DNA from: Desulfoluna butyratoxydans
Lineage (GTDB): Bacteria > Desulfobacterota > Desulfobacteria > Desulfobacterales > Desulfolunaceae
Reading direction: 5' to 3'
DNA length: 64,000 nt
NCBI RefSeq assembly: GCF_900699765.1
Contig: NZ_CAADHO010000004.1
Location: 372,001-436,000 of the forward strand
Below the pieces are notes generated by a model, which made no database searches, had not been told where the DNA came from, and saw only the letters and a program-made list of their open reading frames with translations. Shown one piece after another: positions 1 to 15,000 of this stretch. Both the position numbers and the translations under genes were made by a program. Position 1 is the first letter of the stretch. Every line of letters starts with the position of its first letter.

Positions 1-3000
1 CCCACCATGCCGGTGGTGGCGACGCTGGACACCCTGGGGGTTGCAAACCGTCTTTATCTGGAGGGCTCAACCCTCTATGTCGCGGACATGGCCGGACAGG
101 GGACTGTCTCCCAGATCAATGTGGTGGATGTCACAGAACCTTGTCTCCCGGTGCTCTTGCGAACCGTGTCCCTTCATCCCAACCGTGCGGACTGGGTTGC
201 CGACGGGGTGTATGACGTTACTGTGGCAGGGGGCAAAGCGTATGCCGTTGTGCACTATTCCGATCAGGAAGACAAGCCCGCCCAGGCCGTGGTGGAGGTG
301 ATTGACCTTTCTGAAGTGGGCAATCCATATACGGATCCCACGGTGCCGGCTGTAACGCATCACAGGGCATGCGCTACCGACATGGGCGGGCGAGGAATCG
401 TCGTTGCAAGGGGCGGTGTGCAGGTGGCCGGTGGACGCCAGGGAATCCAACGGATAGAGATGCCGGAGCTTTCCGTCATTTCTCACTCTCCTGTTTCGGA
501 TGAATCGAACCTTAGCACGGACCTCGAAACCATTGAAATAGAGATCTCTGCTCCCCTGCCTGCGGATACGGTGCTTCAAGAAGCCATTACCGTGCAGGTT
601 GAGGCTCTCCTCATGGGCGAAGATGTCTCCCATGATTTTACCCCGTCGTTTTTTCAGTGGGACGGGGAACCCGTTACATCAAGGATCCTCCTCACCCGTG
701 TTTCCGAGGACGAGTTGTTGCCCGGTACCCGTTATCTCGTGACAATTAAGAAGGGGCTGGCTCCCCTTACAGGTGTTCCCCTTTCCAGTGATTACACCTT
801 CGCCTTTACAACCTCTCCGGCAGGCGCTGCCGCGGCACCGGCCATTGAGAAGATCTCTCCGGCCACGGGCACAATCGAAGGGAACACGGAGATTGTGGTG
901 GCAGGGACCGACTTTGGCGTGGCTCCCGAGTTGTACATCGGCGGGCGGCGTATTGTGGTGGAAGACGTCGGTACAACAGAGATCGAGGGGACAACCTATG
1001 ATACCCTGCGCGGCAGAACCGTCCCCGGCTATGCCGGGCCGGCCTCCGTCAGGGTGGTGAATGACGTCGGCCTTGAAGATGAGGTAATGGGCGGGTTTAC
1101 CTACGTGGACCTTCTCCATGTTTCCCATCTTTACCCTGCAGTGGTCCGTATCAATCAGGATAACCGCGACGACCGTGTTGAAATTACCGGGTACGGTTTT
1201 CATGACGGTATCGTGATCCGTGCCTGGCGAAGTGGGGTGGAAGGCCCGTCGGATGCAGTCTCCTTTACCGTGAACAACGACAAGCTTTCCCTCTACAGCT
1301 CAGAAAAAATGGTCTGGTTTGTTCCTGACTACGGTTTTAACTATCGCGGATTTTTGGATATCGAACTGTGCGATGACACCGGGCGCCGTCACTACATGCC
1401 CAAAGCCCTTTTCTACGGGAAGATGGGGGTGTCTTGCGAAATTCAAGCCCATCCTCCCCTTGGACGTGAACAAATCACCGCGTGGCTTGATGGGCAGAAG
1501 GATCAGCCGGACACCGACACCTCCAAGCTTCCTCCGGGTGCCATCGTGGCCTTGGAGAGTGATGCCGACCTGAACCTGGTCTATGTTCTCGGCAGGGGGA
1601 TCCTTGCAGGGGAGGTAGGTCCCAAAAAAGTTGATAGCCTGGATGAATTTCATCATTACTTTGCCCCGGGGTGGATCTCTTTGGTGGCCTATGACAGGGC
1701 GCATCTTTCCAAAGCAGCCCCCATGGTTGGGTTTGGGTACTACAACCTGCCCCAGGATCTGGTTCCCACTGAGATGGTGCTCTCAGAATCACACCTTTAT
1801 GTCGCTGCAAAGGGATACCATTTCCCCTATATCCAGACCCCCTATGAGGACACGTCCTGTATTCTGGTGTACGACCGCGAGGACCGGGTTCCGGGTGAGG
1901 GATCGAGTGAATCAAAAGACCGCGATATTCTTTATTCACTGCCCCTGACCTTTGCCGAGGCGCCGGTTTCCCTTGCAGTGACCGATGATCTTCTTTTTGC
2001 CGCAGAGCAGGATGGCGGGGTGGCTGTGGTCAGCATTTCAACCCCTGAAAAGCCTTCGGTGATTAAGATAATGGACCGGGTCCTGGTGGGGGGCGAACGT
2101 GTCCGGCTGAACCCTGTCAAGGTTGAGGTCCAATCGGGGATTCTCCATGTCACTGACACGAGAAACCGCCATTTTACCTTTGATATCGGTGTTCCGGGGA
2201 TGCCTCAACTGGGGATGAAACCCTTCCATGGGGCAACCTCCCTGGCACGCCATGCCGACATATTGCATTTCTCATCCGGCGGAGCACTGGACCATTCGGT
2301 GTACGACACCTCTCTGCCGCAGAGTATCCGCAAGACAGGGACCTTTGACAGAGGTGGGTTTACACTTCCCGGCGGAACGTGTGACGTGGTTTCGGGCTTG
2401 AGTGTCTCAGGCAACCTCGCATTGGCAGGCTTTCCAAGTATAGCCAAGGGACCTCTGTATCTCTCCATGTTTGACACAAGTCGTTCCGATGCTCTGGGGC
2501 TCATCGATTCTCTTCGTGTGGATTTCATGCGTGGTGAACGGCTACGGGATGCCATCTACAACGACGACGGTATTTTTCTGGTGGGGTCGCAGAATCGCCT
2601 TTTCCTGATTGACGGGTATGTCAGTGACCTCATCGGGAGTTGCCCTGAGAATGGTGCAACGGGCATCCCTGTAAACACAGCAATTTCCCTTCGGTTCAAT
2701 GCCGTCTTTGATGCGCAATCCCTGGACGAATTAAGACAGTATCTGTCCCTTACCACGCATACCGAGGAAGGGGAGAAGGTCGCGTGCGAGTTTACATTGA
2801 GCCTGGATGAGAGCAACTCCGGTCGGCTTGTTCTGACCCCGGTCGGAAACCTGCAGCCGAATCAGCCCTATGAAGTGGCCCTGAAAGGTGTCATCGGAAG
2901 CCGAAGGACAGAAGGGTTGTTCGATCATGTTATCCGTTTTGAGACGGGCTCGGGGCTTTCAAAACTTCCGGAAATAGTATCCGTTGAAAACGGTGTCGTC

Positions 3001-6000
3001 GAAACGGCGGGCGGGGATGTCTTCGTTGTCCTGCGTCATGTCGATGATCAGGCGGCTGTCCTGATTGCCGGAGAGGTGGCAGGTGTTCTTTCCGTCGAGC
3101 CAGTGGAAGGGGATGCCACAGCGCGTCGATTCAAGCTCAGGGCTCCACCCAACACAGCCGGCCCCGCAGACATCGAAGTCATCACTTCCAGCCAGGGCCG
3201 TGCACGGCGTTACGGCGTCTTGCAATATGTCGAACCCTTGCACCTGGTTTCAATCGCTCCTTCCCAGGGACCCCTGGGCGGGGGGACACGCGTGATCCTC
3301 AAGGGCATGGGCTTTCGACCAGGCCTTGCCCGTGTGCGGGTCTTTTTTGACGATATCGAGGTGTCTGCCGAGCATGTGAAGGTTCTGGATACGGAAACCG
3401 TTGAAGTGCTTACGCCTGGTGGGCGGATCGGTTCTTCCGACGTGATGGTGAAGCTGGACACCACCCAGGAAGCTGTTCTGCCCAAGGCGTTCCGGTATCA
3501 ACAGCCCGTACAGAGCCATATCGAATACGGTGGCGGCCATGTGTATTCCATGACGGATGAACCCACGGGAACCTGGGTTGTGGCGACCCACAGAAACGGC
3601 CTGACCATTTATGAAACCGATGCGTCCCGGTTTACCGGGAGCCAGGATACCCCGATGAACCCGGACGACCTGCGCGGCGTCATCGACCTTGACGGAGACG
3701 GCAGGGACGATCGTGTTGTGGCGGATGTCTCTTTGGGAAGCGGTTACCATGTGACCGGGGCAGATACCTTTTTTGAACGAGGCCTTGATCGTGTCATTGC
3801 CACCGCCGTAGACCCCGAAACCCCGGGTAGTGCAAAACTTATCGTGGTGGGCTTTGACTCCCTTGATACCTCCAATACCTCGGTTGTGTCTGAATTACCC
3901 TTGCTTACGGATTTTGCCGGCGGCCTATGTGCGGACAACAACAAAGCTGTGGTGGCCATGGGGCACATGGGCCTTGGCCTGGTGGACATCTATCTCCATT
4001 CAAAATTGTACCTGAAGAATCGGATTGCCCTGCCCGATGACCAGGCCGCCCTTGACGTGGTGCGCCTTGACCGTTCATCTGACGGCGCGGAACGATACGC
4101 AGTGGCGGCAGGGGGCTTTGATACAAAAACAAACCGTTTGCTCTCAGCCGAAGAGGGCGGATTGTATATCGTTTCCAACGATGCGACCCATGGAATGAGG
4201 CTTCGCGGTCACGTGGATATCCCTGCTTCGTCTGTGGTTTGTCAGGGAACCACGGTGTATGCGGCTGCCGGCAGCCGCGGCCTTGTTATTCTGGACGCTT
4301 CCGACCCTGATCTGCCCGTGGTTCTCTCGAGGGTTACACCAGGAGGCGTTGTGCATGATGTGGATGTCAACGGCAACACGGCATATCTTGCCATGGGGGC
4401 TGAAGGGGTGTTGACGGTTGATGTGACCAATCCAGGCAACCCGGTGATCCACGGTGGCATGGAAGCCTTTGAGGGGGCGTGCCTCGAATCGGTGGTTGCC
4501 GGCAATTACGCTGCCATCGCAGGTGGCACAGGGCACAACTTAAAGCGCATCATTCAGGTGATACCCGATGTGACGTTGAAGGTGTTCCGCATCGATCCGG
4601 AGAACAGAATTTTCGGCCAAAATGCCATGGGCCGGGTGACGGCATGGTTAAGGTTCAACAAAGCCATTGATCTGTATCCGGACAATATTCACCGATTTTC
4701 CCTGCTCGATGCGTCAGGGGCATCCCTTCCTGTAGATGTGGAGATCATCAACAACGATGCCCTCCTGACCTTGAGGCCGGGTCATGGCCTTGAGAACGGG
4801 GCCACACTGACGGCGGTGGCTGAAAAGGGCATTGTTTCCGGAAAACCCATGGACGGGGGGGGCTTTATTCCGCTGTATACGTTGACGGCGGATCAGTCCT
4901 TCACATTGACGTATCGTGCAGGACACGAGGTGTATCAGACAGACGAAGATGTACCTGAGAGTACCGTAAGCGTGATCTCGGTTCGTACGGGTAAATTTCA
5001 CCTGAAAGAAAAAGAAGCCTTTGCCGTCTGGTACAGGTTCAACCATCAGGTTGAGGACTCTCTATACAACAGAGAACTCTGCAAGCTGCACCACCCGGAG
5101 CAGGGGAATCTTGTGGATGAGGTGGAGATCAAGGGTACCGACGTGTTTGTTTACCTTGACGAAGCCGCAGGAATTCCCCCCGGATCCCGTATCAGGGCAG
5201 AGGTTCTGGCCGGAATGACATCCGACAAAACCGGTGTCGAGCCCCTTGAGGACGACTTCAGCCTCTGGGTGACCTATGACATAGATGCTTATGATGCCTT
5301 GGCTCTGAATGCGGTTGTGCCGCGTCGCGTCCCGGTCAATAGCAAAGAAACGATAACCATCTCCGGGTTTTGTATCTCCACCGATACGGGCAAGGTGAAG
5401 GTGACCGTTGCCGATTGTCCTCTGGAGATTCTCGAAATCACCAGCAGCTCGTCGGACGAGCGGGTGGGCATGATCAGAGCCCTTACCCCGGCGTTTACCG
5501 AAGCTGGGCTTTATGATGTGACGGTCTCGGTGAAAAAGGACGGCATCTGGCGTTCGGCCACGCTTTATGGCGGACTGGCCGTGGATGAGCCCATTGTGTT
5601 TGATCATGTGACCCCGTCGTGGGGGCCGGTGAGGGGGGGGACACGCCTTACCCTGTTCGGCAAAGGGTTTGAACCGGGCAATACCGTGATGGATGGTCTG
5701 GCTGTGGAAATCGGAACCCTTCCGGTGGCGGACATTCGCGTGTTGTCTTCCGAGCGGATGGAGGTGATAACCCCCTCAGGTCGACCCGGCCAACTGGCCG
5801 TGGAAGGTCGCGACCGATACGGAAACATGGCGCTGCTTGAAGGGGACAAAGGGTTTGGGTTCGGGTTGAAGGCCTTGGGCGCGCAGTCCACGCCTTTTTA
5901 CCCGACGGACATTGTTGTGGATCACGAGGCCGGTACGGCCCTGACCAGCGGCGGGTATCTCTATCGATATCTGAGCGGTCTGAAACGCGCTGACATGGGG

Positions 6001-9000
6001 TTGCCCATCCTTGAAGGCAGTTTTTTCAGAATGCTGGACGATCAACCCCTTCCCGATAACCTTCGTGCCGGTGTTTTTGACATACAGGATCCAATGAATC
6101 CGATTCTCGTGGGGGGCTCGTCAGCCTTGCCGGACAGTTCGGTGGAAAAGGGGAAACTCCGTCGTTATATCGAGATGACAAAGTTGGCCAATCGAGCTTT
6201 TCTGCATGAGGATCTGGGCATTGGCTCCGGCCTGTCCCAGGAAGAAGAACGCCGGCTCGAAGAACTCAGCGGTTCGGCATACCCCGTTGGGTTCGACTCC
6301 ATTCGTATCGTACCGGTGGAAGAAGAGGAGATGGGAGTCAAGCGAAAGCGTCTCTACGTGGCGAGTGGTTCAGGAGGCGTGGCTCGCCTGAACCTCGATG
6401 ACCAGAACGGCCTGCAGTTGATTTCTCAGGCCCTTTTCGAAGATTCCAGCCTTTTTACGGGGGATCTCAGCAAGTCCGGTGCGGCCCTTTTTGCTGCACG
6501 CGGGGTGCTGGCTGGGTTCCCCGAATGCGAAACTCCCTGCTGTCTGGACAAAGCCGATGGTTCAGATGAGCGTATTGACCAGGTGAACTACCTTTATCCT
6601 GCAGACCCTGTGCGTATGGCTCCTCTTACAGATGCCTTCGGCAACAGCGTGAAGGGCGCCCGTGCCGTGCACCTTAACAGGGGTTGGCTCTATGCCGGTG
6701 GCGGTTTGACGGGGCATTCCATCAAACAGGGCTTTCCGTGTGATTTCTGCTCCACCGTTGCGGCCAGTGATTCCGGCTCCGGGCAATCCGTGGTTCAGGC
6801 CGTGAATCTTTTCGACTCCGCCCTGACCCGGGAGTATCTCTTCAGCGCCGGTGTCATGGATCTTCTTTCCTATGGAGACTATCTCATTGCTGCAGTGGGC
6901 CATGCAGGGGTGGAACTGGTCCATAAGGAAAAGCCCGAAGAGATCTTCAGCCTTCAAGTTAACAAAGAGATCCAGCCCAACGAAGGGCGCATCATTAAGC
7001 TGGCAAGGTATGGGAATCTTCTCTTTCTTTCATCGGATCAGGGCAGCGTGGTGGTGGCGGACATTGCCGACCCCACCCGGCCGAAAATTGTCTCTGCGGG
7101 CAACGATGAGGTGGTCGACGCCTGCGATATTTATAAAGAGAGACTTCTGACGGTTTCGGAAAACCATGGGATAAAAACCCTTGAGCTCCCCGGGGCCATG
7201 GTCCTGTCGACGTCAGTGGACGAAGGCGGGGTCCTCGCGTCAGGTGAGGCGTTCGTTGTCCGATTCAATGAGCTCATGGCCGCGGATTCTCTTCTTGTTG
7301 AAGGTGCTGTTTCGGCGCATCGCTACGACAATGGCACGGCGGTGAGCTGCAACGTCACACCGTTGGAAGAGGAAGACGGCTCAGCCGAGGCGTTTGCGTT
7401 CACTTTTGAGCGGGAGCCCGGTGTTGGCTATGAAATTCATATCAACGACGCCAGGAACCTCAGGGGAGGGGCGCTTTGGGTTCCCTATTCAGGCCATGTG
7501 AAAGCGGCAGCAGCCTCCCACGCAGGCCCCAACGTGATTTCCGTTGAAAACGGGGCGCACCACCGAAACGATGGTGCGACGATTACCGTTCATGGGCGCC
7601 ATTTCAGCACTTCCGATACCTTAAAGGTGTTTGTGGACCATTTCCCCGTGGCCTTCGATCGAGAGGATGAAGAGACCCTCACCCTTTCCCCAGGAGCCCT
7701 GGACCTTCTTGGCCTTGAAGACGGACAGCATCATCTGCGCGTGACAGATGGTGAATTTGCATCGGATCTTTTGGGTAGCATTGTCATCGGAGCGAGCCCG
7801 GATGAGACCCGCTTTACCCTGTCGCCCACGTCTGGCACCATCAAAGGCAACAGGTATGCCACCATCACGGCCGACAGGAAGGCGATCCTGCCCGGGGCAA
7901 AGGTCATTCTGCGTTCGCGGCGCGGAGATGAGATTCGTACCGAAGAAGTCGCCGATGGAATTTATCTGGTCAACCTCGAAGATGATGTCGTGGATATGTC
8001 GACCTTCCGTTTCCTTCTCCCCGGTGTCGTGACTCCGGATCTTTACGGTGTCTATCTCGACATGACGGGCGAAGAGGTTTACGTGGGGGACTTTTCCTAC
8101 GCCCTGCCCGACGGGCGCGGCATGGACCTTCCCAACTATCCCCCTATGCGCATCGGTGCTTCCTGGACAGACGGCAACCTGATGTATGTGGGTGTCGACA
8201 AAGGGACAGAACCGACACAGGCGAATCGATTCCTGATGGAATCAGGCTTGGAGATCTATGATATCTCCATCTGGGAACGGCCTCTGCGCCTTGCGCAGGT
8301 GCGTACCGAGCAGCCGGTAAGCGGGCTTGAAGTATACGGGGGCCTGGCCTACCTTGCATCGGGCAGTGACGGGCTGTTGACCGTGAGCATCCATGACCCC
8401 GAGCACCCCCATGTAATCGGAAAGGCCAAGGTTCCAGGGTATACAGCTACAGATGTGGCATTGAATCGAAGCACCGGTGTTCTGGCCATGGCCGTTGCCG
8501 ACGAGCTGGGCGGTGGGTTTATTCGCTTTTTTGATGTCAACGACCCCGAACTGGATTTCCCCGAGGGGTACAGCACGTTTTCTCTGTCCCGAGAGGGATT
8601 GGTCGGGCGTCCTCTGGATCTCCAGTGGCTGGATGACAGCCTTTATATTCTTTACGAGAGCAACGGGGTGCTGAACATTGCCATTGTCAACGGTCTGGGC
8701 GGCACGGTTTCCTGGACCACCCATGATTTGGACAGGCAGGTCGGCGAAGACGGCAGGGCTTCCCTTTTGGTGCAGTACGGCCAAGTCCTGGTGAGCACCG
8801 AAGCAGAGTACGCCATTTATCAACCCGATGAATCGCAGCAGCTCCAGGCCGTATACTGGAATGCCGTGGCTGATCAGGGCGGTGAACTCATTGCCCATGG
8901 GGGCGGGATTTTTGTGGCCGGTGGTCAGGGCATCAACGAGAGTTCGGTGCCGGATCTTGCCGTTACCGGTGTTTATCCTGCCGCCGGAGCCGTCCTCGTG

Positions 9001-12000
9001 CCCGGGGCCTCCCTCACCATTGAGTTGAATCAGCTGATCGATACGGATTCTGCCACCCTTGCGGCGGGTGTGCGCCTTGTGGGCAGCGAGGGTGAGAACC
9101 TTGATGCCCAGTACAGCCTGGAAGGGATCAACACCCTGAACGGCGGAATCATCACCCTTACTCTGAACGAGACTCCGGGGTGGACCGGCAGCGCCCGTCT
9201 TGAGATTACGCAGGCCCTCAAAGGGCTGAGCGGCAGGGCCCTTATTACCCCGGTGACCCTTGGTTATCACGTGTCAGCCGGCATGATGCCCCAAGTGGCT
9301 TCGGTGGCTCGCCTGGTGGGAGATGAGGAGAAAAACCATTACTTCCATGGTGACGGAACAGAAACAGCGGTTATTCATGGCAGGAATTTTGGCAATACCA
9401 AAAATGGCCTGACGGTTTACCTGGGGGAAACTCCGATTAGTGCCTCACAGATTTTGTCGGTTACAGACGACAAACTCGAAGTGAGCGTTCCTGAGCTGAG
9501 CCTGGCTGTACACACGGCAGCTCTCTCGGTTACCGTGGTCCGTGACGGCATGGGGCTTCCCTTGAACGGTGCCATGATCGTGCAACCGGCGGTTGTGCTT
9601 CAGGATATTTATCCTGCAACGGGTCCGCCCCAGGGTGGAGACATTATCAAGATCTACGGTGTCGGTTTTAACCACGACGTGGTGGTGAGATTCGGCGGGA
9701 GCGTGGCAGGCGACCTTGTGGTGCGGGACAGCAGCCTTGTGGAAGTTCGGGTGCCTGCCGGAGCCTTCGGTGCCGTGGATGTTTCCGTCGAGAGCACGCT
9801 TTTCCCCGAAGAAAAAAGTGTCCTGTCCGGGGCCTGGTTCTACGCCAATCAGGCCACCGGGTCAGTGGACCTTTCTGACAGCGGGCATCAGACCAGCCCC
9901 GTGACAGCCATGGTCATGAAAGATCAGCTGCTTTATGCCGTGACTGGTGGATCATACACGACTGTCAATACCAATGGCCAGGTCCTCTCCGAGCTTACCA
10001 CGCCCAGAGGTCAGCTTGTCATCTCCGATATCTCCGATCCGGTGCACCCCGTTCTTCTTGAAAAGATGAGCGCTGATCAGACCTCACCCCATCACTGGAA
10101 CGCCATGTTGCCCCCCGACGGGTTCAGGGACATTGCCCTGGAAGGGGATACGCTCTACCTGGTGGGCGGCAACAAGCTCTTTGTCTTTGATCTGACCCTT
10201 CCCGCCGATCCCAAGATGATACACGTGGAGCCCTTCCTGTATGATGACCAAGAGCAGGGCATCACGGCTGCTCCGGATGTGGTAAACAGCATTCGGGTAC
10301 GAGACGGCATCCTTTATATCACCAGCCGTTCAGGCCTGCACATGTATCGCCTGGCCGATGACAACACCCTGCGACGGATTGATTTTCTTTCCCGGCGAGA
10401 TCTCGGCGGGGAACCCCATAAGATGGCACTGGAGGGCTCAACCCTCTGGCTGGCCTTACCCCACGCCTTCAAAGTCGTCTCCATCGATTTGATGGAAGGG
10501 GGATACGAGCGGATTCATTCCATCACGACGCGAGACGCCAACGATAATTTTTTCCAACCCGACTCATTGATTGTTCGCGATGACCTCCTGATTGTCTCTT
10601 CGGGAAGCAAAGGCACGGTTGTTTCGTTTGCCGTCATGCCCAATGGTGAGGCCCGGGTGATCACCCAGTTTGCCCTTTCCTATCTTATCCCGGCCGGTGA
10701 CCTGTACGCAGGGGAAATGAGCCTTTGCGGCCAGACCCTGTATGTGGCGGCCGGAGCCGGTGACCTGCAGGTGTTTGATATCAGTTCGTGGCTTAACGGT
10801 GTCTTCAGCCGTAAGGTCGGCTTAAAGAATTACTATGCGGTGACAGGGGATGTGGGGGCCATCGGCGTCGGTCGTGGTGCGCTCTATGCGGGGACAGCCT
10901 TTGTGTATATGGACGGGGAGCCTGCGGAGAATCCCGTTCCGGTGGGTGCCAATCCTCGGCAGCTGGGCGGTGGCCTGAATACCCTGGCGAACAGACAGCT
11001 CACCATTGTTGATCAGATACCCCGGCCCAGGGGCGTTCTCCATGTGGACGGATCCGTGGAGATTCAGTTTAACCGAATCATTGATCCTGAACTCCTTGAA
11101 ACCTTCGGAAACAGCCTTGTCGAAGTAGAGTCCCACGGTGAGCTGGTTCAAGGGTATCTTTCCCATACCGTGAACAACACCGGTTCTCGGTTGTACTACA
11201 CACCGGAGGCCCCCTTTGCCGCCGGTCGTGAATATCGAATTCGGGTGTCACGAGCCATGGCGGATGTCCATGGCAGCACCCTCTCAGGGGATTACAGTTT
11301 TGTCTTTACCGCGGAATCGGGGTACCTGCCGCACATCGATTCCCTTGAACCCGTCTATGGCTCCTGGCGTGGCAAGGATCAGGTGTTCATCCACGGTGAA
11401 AATTTGACCTCTGAAACCGTTATTACCATCGGTGGGGTAACGACAACCGGGACCGAGACCGATTCCGGGCTCTGGTTCGAACTTCCGGCCCTTGAAATCA
11501 TGCCTGAGAAGAACCGACTCGTGGGCATATCTGTTGCCAATGGGTCCCGTTCCCATACCGTCTCCGGGGCTTTTACCTATGTGGTGGACCCTGTCATTGA
11601 GAAAATCGGTCGTTATACCCACGGAACACTTCATGAATCGGCTCGCGTGGCAACGTTCAACGCCAGGGAGACCTTTGCCATAGAGGGGCGGGGGTTTGGA
11701 CCGCATACCCGTGTTCTTATCAACGGAAGGCCAGCAGAGGGCCTGGAGCTTCTCGACTACCAGCGAATGAGTTTTCGCATTCCCGACAACACCGTCGGTT
11801 GCCTGACCGTTGCGGTCAGCAATCTAAGTGATGCATCGGATCGAGCTGTCAATACAGACGTGTCTGTCTCTCTCATGGGTACCGAGGTGGACAACGCCAC
11901 CCTCAGTGCACGCCACGGGGACCTGTTGATGCTTGCAACCGGGGAGAAGGCCCGGCTTTTCACAACGCGGGACGGGGTGGTACCGGTGGAACTTTCCACC

Positions 12001-15000
12001 ATGAATCTTCCTGGGTCCATTAAGGCAATGGCCCTCTCCGGTTCCCATGCGTTGTTTGTGACAGGGGACCGGTATCGCATTCACCTGTACAACCTCTCCA
12101 ATGTCTACGCCCCAAGGAAGGTGAACACCATTGAAAACCATGATGCCTATGCCGTAACGGACGTGCATCTTTCAGGCAATCGGTTTGTGGGGCGTTTCGG
12201 GACGCGACTCTTAAGGGGGAGCATCCATGGCTCCGGGCTGGAGCTCTACCCGGAAAACGACACCCTTCATGCTGTGGACATGGTGGGAGATGATCAGTGG
12301 CTCTATGTCCTGACCCCCGATACGCTTCGGGTCCTTTCCATGGACAACTGGTTGGAATCTCCCATTGCCGCACCCTATCTTCATGGGGTGATTGAGCCCA
12401 CGGGCCTGAGGCTCGGCGCGCAGAGGATGGCCCTGATGGCCGAGGACCGGTTGCAGGTCTTTCTGACCGGTCGACTGAAGAGTGGCGGGATGCTGGAGTG
12501 CCTGGGTACCGGTTTGGTTTCGAGGGTGAAGGATGTGGCCGTGGAAGGGGAGCTTGTTGCCCTGGCCGCCGGTGAGTCAACCCGCCTTGAGCTGTTTGAT
12601 GTGGCTGCTTCAGAGTCGGCGGCAACTTTGTCTCTGCGCCATGTGGTTACGGTGGATAAAGGAACATCTCTTCGTGGCTTGACGCAGCTCCGATTTCACC
12701 ATGGACAGCTCGAGTGGATAGAGGGTTCCAGGCTACATCGTCTGGTGCATCCCCTTGCCAACACGACGGGACTTTTACCCGATTACTGGATTGCCGATGC
12801 AGACGCCCTGGTGTCTCTGGGCGTTGCCGGTTCCCTGGATGCCTGGACACAGGTGGCCGTGGATGTGTCGAATGCGTCGGGCTCTCTTCTCGAAGGGGAT
12901 ACCCGGCTTCTTGGCCGGGAAATCCAGTTCCGGGCCATCGGGGACAGGTATGAGACGGACTCGCTTTACACCCTTTCCCTGTTTAACGAACCCCAGCGAG
13001 TGATCGACGGAGGGAGCCTCGTCCATGACCTCCCCTGGTATCTGACGTCACGTCCGGTGTTCGGACTGGTTCCCATGGAGCTGCTGTCCCTTGAACCCTC
13101 CATGACCATCACCGGAAGGGAGACTTCCTTTGTGGTCAAGGGGACGGGGCTGGAGCAGGCAACGTCCATCCGCCTGAACGATACGGAGGTGGATACATGG
13201 GATGTAAGTGACGACGGGTTGACACTGACATTCTCAGCCGCCGTTTCCGTACCGGGATATTACACCCTTTCTGCAGCCCAGCCCGGATATGGGGCAACGT
13301 TACCGGTTGCGGTCTCTGTGGTGGAAGCCTTGAGCATCAACTCTGTGGAGTCAAGCAATCCGCGGGGCAGTGACCGGGTGAGCGATTCCGGTGGCGATAC
13401 CGTTACGATAACAGGGGTCGGTTTCTCTGGGAAATTGCACCTTTACTGGATTGAGGTTGGAAGCGAAGTGAAGCCCGGGCCTTTGAACGAGGTTACGTCG
13501 TTCCAGGCTGTGGGAGGCAAGATTACGTTTGAGTCACCGGAAACCGACCATGACAAGAACTACCGGGTTGTCCTTATCAAACCGGAGACAGATGAAGAAA
13601 AAGAGTCGGCGCCGCTTGTGGGCCTCGACGATACCCGGCCTGTGCGGCAAAGTGCCCAGGCCCTTGGCTACGAGCGGCCGGTGGTGTTGGTATACAATGA
13701 GCCTGTTGTGCTGTCGACAGGTGCCTTTTACAAGGTCATGGCCAGGCACCGGGATTACAGCGGCGAGGATGACGAAGACATTTCTCAGCGTTTTGAACTT
13801 TCGGTTTCGGGAAACCGGGTGACCTTGAAAGCCAAAGGCGGGTTTGCCTTTGCAAACAACATGACATACGCCGTTTCCCTGAACGGGATCGAAGACCTTC
13901 ACGGCAACGCCCCGGCCCATGGCACCGGTAGCTATGGGTGTGAGTTCACCACCCGTGACACCCTGGCCCCGAGGTCCCTGGGCCTGACCCGCAAAAGCGA
14001 CGGCGCATCCGTCGACCAGGGGATGCTCCTGACGCGATGCCGCAGTTATGAATTTATCCCAGCCGCTCAAGACAACATGTCTCTGAAGGGCTGGAAGCCC
14101 TATACCGTCCGAATCTCCTATGACGACGGCCTCACGTTCGGAAATCCCTTCAGCCTGCAGAAGGGGGAAGCCTTTGAAGTTTATATCCGTGAGACGGATC
14201 CACATCTGGCCTTCAAGGTCCGTGCGGTGGATCGTGCCGGAAACGCTGCTGAAGAGGTTGTGCGTGTAGGATTGAGGGACCCTGAGATCATCATTTCTGG
14301 TCTTGAAGTGGTTTCCGAGAGCAAAGCGCATCCCGATAAAGCACAGGAAATGATGCGGGCGGATCTGATTTTCCATCTCACAGGTCGGGACTGCGATTTG
14401 GTGAACGAAGGAGACCTTCGGGTATTTAACAAGTTTTATAAAATGAGCCTCTCAAAATCAAAAGAGCCTCCAAGGGAACTCAAGCTCAATTACCTGAACC
14501 CGAAGCTGGTGGATATAACCGGAATGAATCCGCCCCCGGACAGTTACCCCGTGGATGTGGAGGTGACGGTAAGGTACGGGAAGGCGGGTAAAAAGTCTCG
14601 TCAGGACAGGTACGACCTGTACAAGGATATTACGGCACCGACCCTTACCATTGTGTCTCCTCAGCATGGAGCCGGTATTCCCATGGGTGAGACGACCACT
14701 GTTCTTATTCGTTCTTTCGACAAGTACGGAATTGCCAGTGTCGAGGCCAAAACCGATGTGTTGCTTAAAGAGAGCGATGGCGATGATACGCTCTGGACTA
14801 CACTGGACAATCCTTCTGTGTATACCTTTAAGGCCTTGACACAAGATCAGGTGAAAGTCTCGGTTCGGGCCACGGACCACAACGGCAACACAGCCCATGA
14901 GCATGTTGTCCTGAGACCTTACGATATCACCAAGGGGGCACCGCAGCTTGCCATCTATTCCCCCGAAGACGGCAAGGTCTTCCATGAACGGGAAGAGGTG